Below, piece by piece: positions 59,701 to 64,000 of a stretch of DNA of 64,000 nt (the first letter of the stretch is position 1; each line of letters starts with the position of its first letter). Below the pieces are notes generated by a model. That model had not been told where the DNA came from, did not search any database, and worked only from the letters and a program-made list of their open reading frames with translations. This stretch comes from Klebsormidium nitens (taxonomy: Eukaryota; Streptophyta; Klebsormidiophyceae; Klebsormidiales; Klebsormidiaceae): assembly GCA_000708835.1 (NCBI GenBank), contig DF236989.1, positions 1 to 64,000 of the forward strand, in the 5' to 3' direction. Both the position numbers and the translations under genes were made by a program.

Positions 59701-62700
59701 AATTGTAGCCCCGTTCGTGAGTTTACTTCCTCTCGAGCGTCTTTTCTGCGCCCCTTCTCTTCCAAGTACCTTTCCTGGAACTTGAAAATGAAACATTTCC
59801 GTTCGAATATGTGGAGCGTTGACAGCCGGCCACTGTGGGCGTCACTTGCGGAGACTGATGCGAAGTCCAGATCGCTATTCAACGCTCTCCTCAGGCCGGA
59901 CCGACATAGAAACGGCTTTGAACCGACGCTTGCTGCTGATAACAGTCCCTCTGAATACTTACCAGGTTGTTCTTGCTGAACCGGTTGTCCTTGGTTGCAT
60001 CTCTGACAATGAGGCAAGGGTCTCGCCTGCGACGGTGCGCAAAAAGAAACCGTCAGTGGGCGTTTTGGCACCTTTCCAACCCCTGGCGTAAGCTGGCTTG
60101 TGTTGGTTCTTCACGAAGGGCGATACCATTTCCAAACCTCCAGACCCGCTCGACAGGATGCGGCTTCTCCACGGCCTCAATTCAAAGTGGCGCCTCAAAA
60201 GCGAGGTATGAAGCTGATACGAAACAAGCATTCACATAGAAGAGCTTTCGGCACCTTCTGGCAGATAGCGACATGCGACGGCGGTTCAGATCACCGATGT
60301 ATCACGTGCCGATAGCTGGGACAAGCGGGTAAGAGTCGGGAAGAAGAGATTTCCGAACGGCTGTGATCCGCGGACAAGGTAAAGAAGACGAAGAAAGCAC
60401 AAGGCCGCCATTCGCACATGGCAATGCGACGGCACATGCGCAGGCGGGCTGAGATAACTGCTATATATCACGTGCCAGTTCGTACGGACCAGACGATAAG
60501 AGCTTCAAAGAAGAAGAGACCATCGAACGGCTGTCGTTTCGCGAAAGAAGGACAGGGACGAAGGAAGCAGAAGGCCGCCATTCACACATGGCGATGCGAA
60601 GGGAAGAGTGTCACGGGCGTGGCTCACGAGGGGAGGAGCGTGAAGGCGCAGAAGGAGTCCTCCCGCGACGTCGCACAGCAGCCGAGCCCGTGGTCCGACT
60701 TGAACCACTGCCGCTCCGAGTCCACCAGCGACACCAGCGCCACAGGCGTCTGGAGAGAAACTGTATGACGTCAGCATTAAGTAGCCAGGTGGATAGGTGA
60801 CGTCAGCGTCAAGCGACAAGCGGCGGAGCAGCCTCTGATGCTGACGAGAGCAGAGAGAGGCTGAGTGCCAAGGGATTGCAGGTGGCAGGATCAGTGGTAG
60901 ATGCTTTACCCCTTGGGATTTCCAAACGCAGCCAGTGCTCACAAGCATTCCACCAAGAAAAAAACTCTGCAAAGGAGAGTTGCAATTGCCCTGGCGAATT
61001 CTGTGTTTAAGCTTGCGTCTCTGTGACAATATCCTCTCTTCGAGAGTGAGGGAAACGAGAGCCGCACCTTGAAAATCATGGATGCCAAGGCAGTGAGGCG
61101 GTCGAACCTGGCCTCTGGAGCCTGTACGAATAGGGTGATGTCAATGGGAAGACTCGATTACAGACACAGCCTCATCGTCGAATCCCAAATCTTTCGCTTC
61201 CCCCAATGATCCTGCTGGCTGGTACATGTGAGCCTCTGCAACTTCCAATGCTCGTAAAGCTTGGAGCAGACAAATAGCTGCATATGATCCAGCTATACAA
61301 GCCTGAACCTGAGCTGAGAAGCCTACGCACAAACGTGACAACCAGCTGTAGCAGCTTGTGGAGATGAATATAGGTCGATTGAAATGCTGCCGACCCGGAA
61401 AGAGCGTACTTGAATTGCAACTTTGAGATTCAGGGAAACAATGTCTCAAGGTCTTGAGGTTTTGAAAGAAGCGCTCACTGTATCAAGGATGTTGTAGCTG
61501 TGTAGAACGCTCAGCCGGAAGGCTTCATCATTGGGGATGGGAGCTCCCTGGTGCAGAACAAACATCAGCTTGTCAGGATTGTTAGAATCAATCATTGGAA
61601 CCATCCGGACGATCTGTTTGTTCGTCCTCATACGTGACAGTCCTTTGTTGAAAACGTTCATGACTTCCTAAGACAGTAAAATGACCGAGCCTGCTTGTCA
61701 CTACATAGAAAACAGTCTTGGGACAAAGGCTGGTTTTGGTAAGTTTGAAGGCATGCTTATGTGCAGAGGGCTTTAGAAACTCGAAGTCCCTGGCTTGCAA
61801 GTCCTTGCCAACAGTCTGCAACATTCGAGCTATAGCAAGCACCTAGGAATGACCCTAGCACCCTAGCAAGCACCCTGTAGCAGGTGCTGCGGCATGTCAA
61901 GACTTCAAGGCCAACTGCTATACTTCGTTCGTTAATCTCCGTTCACTGCTGCGTGAGTCAGAAGAGGCAATGATTTCGACCATACAATAGTCACAGCTGC
62001 CCGGGCTATCTTGTACCAAAGCATCTCCTGCATGGAGTCATCTGCAGATCGCTTATAAAACCCTGCAGTTGCAAATCTAAGAGAGAATGACCAGAGCCAG
62101 CTATAACCATGTAACATTCACAGAAGAAGCTAGCAACGCTGACCTTAGGGCTGAAGGGTGCGTCAGGCCCTGGCCGCAGCGGGTATAGATTGTCCGGATA
62201 GACTGCGTCGTTGATCCCATCTCTGGGATCCCGCGTTTGTAACCCTGGAAGCAACTCCGCAGTTGACTCCGCTTCTTGCATCGGAACACACCCTGAGGAG
62301 TCCTGCTCCCGTGGTTGTTGCAAGCTGAAGTGGTTCTGAGAATTGTTTTCCAGTGTGGGGCCTCGGGGGAGTGGATTTGCAAGCTCTGCTTGGTGCACGA
62401 GCGGCTTCTTTGGACTCTGTAGGAGGGGCATCAGAGAGCTGCAGCTTCCCTGTCTGGACACTTTGTCAGCGGCCCCCTGCGAGAGTGAGGGCTAAGTCAA
62501 AGGGTGTCCTTCTCGTCGCTGCATATCCAGATTCTTATTGAGCAGCAAGAGCATCCTTCAATTGCTATGGATAGTGACAGCACCAGTGCACAAATCTCTT
62601 TCTGTGCACTTATTTGCAAGGTAGCTCTCTTTCCAGTCACTACTGTAACCCAGGTGCAAGCACCCTGACGCCCGTTCTGGTTTCAACCTCCAAGTAGATT

Positions 62701-62993
62701 GCCAGCTTGAATAATCAACTCTGCTCATTTCTTCAAGCAGAAGGAAATGCAAACCAGGCACCACGAGTACCCTTTCTGCATGCAGCAGCTGGGATGTAAG
62801 TGCTTACATCAGCTTGAAGCAATGAAGGGTCCATCGTGTTTGGCCTCTTGGCTTTCCCTTCCACTCCTGCCGACCGAGGCTGGTCAAGCAGATCATTGGT
62901 CAAATCTTGCCCCGCCCTCAGCTTTGCACTTTGGCCGAAAAGTCCATCCTGCATATTGTATGGCACAACTGGGATGGAAGCTGCACACCCCAT
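50782..62993 (-). CDS. Hybrid histidine kinase: lipidated N-terminus, GAF, LOV-like PAS, kinase, two receivers
   Basis: Twenty-two exons fit in phase (1254 aa): 62993-62808, 62476-62144, 62027-61986, 61842-61714, 61667-61479, 61121-61068, 60749-60628, 60026-59963, 59654-59578, 59197-59116, 58635-58545, 57964-57825, 57332-57151, 56877-56731, 56409-56370, 56060-55956, 55582-55443, 54808-54498, 53955-53720, 53205-52678, 52075-51716, 50988-50782. MGCAAS at the start suggests N-myristoylation plus palmitoylation. The GAF domain (about 275-425) has [12 protein letters not shown] and [11 protein letters not shown]. After a coiled linker comes a LOV-type PAS (457-575) with RKDGTPFWN but NSSLLMGP where LOV has NCRFLQGP. 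Kinase motifs are VSHEIRTPMNAI (His), [17 protein letters not shown] and [10 protein letters not shown] pseudo-receiver (870-1070) precedes a true receiver: [26 protein letters not shown]. Likely a membrane-bound sensor feeding a phosphorelay. Exons 3-4 are the least certain. Confidence 0.9.
51240..51672 (-). repeat. Ladder of decayed receiver-exon 3' edges in the last intron
   Basis: Four copies of the 3' edge of exon 21 plus its donor-side intron follow the real edge at 51716, at about 51597, 51490, 51368 and 51257 (steps of 107-122 bp). The nearest copy still encodes [20 protein letters not shown] on the minus strand. Later copies keep only patches such as the GTCGCCTCGAG and CATCTGCAGATCCAT words. 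None has its own acceptor. Confidence 0.85.
52130..52410 (-). repeat. Decayed copies of the receiver-exon 5' edge in the upstream intron
   Basis: The true exon starts [15 protein letters not shown] at 52075. Minus-strand copies encode [14 protein letters not shown] (about 52200-52250) and [13 protein letters not shown] (about 52355-52400), each with part of the acceptor side. Both are in frame internally but have lost the splice context. Confidence 0.85.
54030..54107 (-). repeat. Decayed copy of a kinase-exon start
   Basis: GTCCTTGTTGATGGCCAGG followed by CCCAAGCCGTTGCCTGG repeats the edge of exon 19 at 53925-53957 (CTCCTTGCTGATGGCCAGG, CCCAGACCGGTGCCTG), the [11 protein letters not shown] segment. 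It sits about 110 bp upstream within the intron. Confidence 0.75.
55333..55372 (-). repeat. Decayed copy of a kinase-exon end
   Basis: GGCACGCTCTCGTTCATGGAG repeats the donor-side edge of exon 17 at 55448-55467 (GGCACGCTCTCGTCCAGGGAG), about 110 bp into the following intron. Confidence 0.7.
60291..60603. repeat. Tandem duplication of about 160 bp in a kinase-gene intron
   Basis: Units 60291-60435 and 60452-60603 share TATCACGTGCC, CGAACGGCTGT, AAGGCCGCCATTC, CACATGGC and ATGCGA blocks in order. The second unit ends near the donor of exon 7 at 60627, so it borders the exon. Confidence 0.8.
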
Positions 62994-64000
62994 TGCTGGC
63001 GCCAGTACTGCCTCTGCTCTTAAGTCGCTGCCTGACATGCTTTATTTTGCATCCCCGTCCGTCAGCAGCAGTAGCGACCAGTAGTAGGCGTTGCTGGGGA
63101 GAGGTGCCACCGTGCCAAGCTTAGAAAAGCGGACCCGGCTGGGGACTTAAGCTTGTTGGCTGTTTCCCACTCCTTCAACTATGCAGGGATCTTCAAGTGA
63201 CATTCATTCAACAGATTGCTAATCCTCTGACTTGGTTGGTGTGGTGGTCCCCAACTTGGTGCCACTCGCTTGCCTTCTTATTGCGCCTGGTTCTCGTGAT
63301 CAAGGTGCTGCCCCACCGACCATCCTGTTTTCCAACCATCTCAGCATTGTATAAGGGCTGAACTCCGACTGCAACACTGCTTTTCAGTGCCTGTTGACCT
63401 TCTGTGTTTGCAAACCCTTGCAGAAGCACTGATTCAGGCTGTCAGGAAGCAACTATTGCTCACATTGACAGTGACATCCACTTTCAATGTCCCTGCATCA
63501 ATCAGTGCGCCATCTAGGCAGCCCTGCGCGTCCTGGACACCCTGTGTTAATGTAGACCACGGGCGGAGCCTCTTGCCCGCTTCATCCTCTTAAGGGCTTG
63601 CGCTTCTCTTTCCTACCCCGTGCCGCCTGTTAACGCTTTAAAATGCGTTATGCTGGATGCAATTGACGCTCCCAAAGGAGGCGCTCAGGGCTGCTTATCG
63701 CATCTACAATGCAGCAGCACAACTGACAGCAGCACACACCTGCAGGCCGCCACGATCACGAGTTTTGCTGCTTCAAGCACATTGATCGCCACGGAAGAAG
63801 GCGCTTGCAAAGTCTCTGATGTAACATTATTGCGAGTCAGGACTCAACCGTATAAATATTCAATCCATGGACCATACCCATCTTGCGCATTCCGCAATGT
63901 ACCTACATCAAGTTTCTTCTTCTACGGTATACCGGCGGCGGTAGACTGAATCTGGAAAACCGTACCTTCCAAGTTCCAGGCTTCCAGCACAGCCTGAGTA
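62994..64000. other. Upstream flank of the histidine kinase gene
   Basis: This should contain the kinase promoter. No exon with matching splice sites and no recognisable product was found to the window edge. A minus-strand exon might enter from the right at 63950-64000 (GAA|GTACGG possible donor), but one edge fragment is not enough to call it. Confidence 0.4.

Noticed and set aside
63620-63949. 109-codon plus-strand frame at the right edge
   Set aside because: No start context, domain or splice partner; likely promoter DNA of the divergently placed kinase gene or a flank of a gene outside the window.
1-64000. CRISPR arrays, bacterial operons, rRNA or tRNA genes
   Set aside because: The tandem repeats seen are intronic minisatellites or exon-edge duplicates without unique spacers; gene structure is eukaryotic; no tRNA or rRNA sequence was recognised by eye, though a dedicated scan was not possible.

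Overview
The window is nuclear DNA of a plant-lineage eukaryote. Every gene is split by spliceosomal introns with GT-AG or GC-AG borders. Several products are typical of green plants: a plastid-type carotene-desaturase relative, a transit-peptide-bearing pyruvate-kinase-like protein, and a GAF-LOV-like hybrid histidine kinase. GC-rich codons, short exons and about one gene per 7 kb suggest a streptophyte (charophyte) alga such as Klebsormidium. That assignment is an inference from style, not from a database match.

Nine gene models were built by joining exons so that reading frames and splice phases agree. From left to right: (1) + 909-6770, FAD-dependent carotene-desaturase/amine-oxidase-like protein; (2) - 9009-7456, 211-residue organelle-type single-membrane-span protein; (3) + 9706-11134, MYND zinc-finger protein; (4) - 18557-13255, SURP + G-patch splicing factor (SUGP1-like); (5) - 22167-20014, N-terminal glutamine amidohydrolase (NTAQ1); (6) + 23057-24626, copper chaperone COX17; (7) + 30068-31570, secreted six-cysteine protein; (8) - 43715-34687, plastid pyruvate-kinase-like protein (845 aa, 14 exons); (9) + 45103-47260, proteasome assembly chaperone PSMD9/Nas2; (10) - 62993-50782, a 1254-residue hybrid histidine kinase in 22 exons. 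Counting the secreted protein there are ten models. Most neighbours are arranged head to head (2/3, 5/6, 8/9); no operon logic applies.

Gene-poor stretches (11.1-13.2, 24.6-30.0, 31.6-34.6, 47.3-50.7 kb) hold repeats. They include two elements with terminal inverted repeats: 43956-44671, with a clean 7-bp target duplication, and 32588-33731.

The most unusual signals are these. In several genes the intron next to an exon carries decaying tandem copies of that exon's edge, splice signal included; the clearest are a tripled exon start in gene 1 and a five-copy ladder of the receiver-domain exon in gene 10. In the histidine kinase the LOV-type core has Ser where the photoactive Cys should be, so it may be a 'blind' LOV sensor, and the protein begins with a likely dual-lipidation motif. 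At least three, probably four, introns use GC donors. COX17 ends in a 3' exon that supplies only one codon and the stop.
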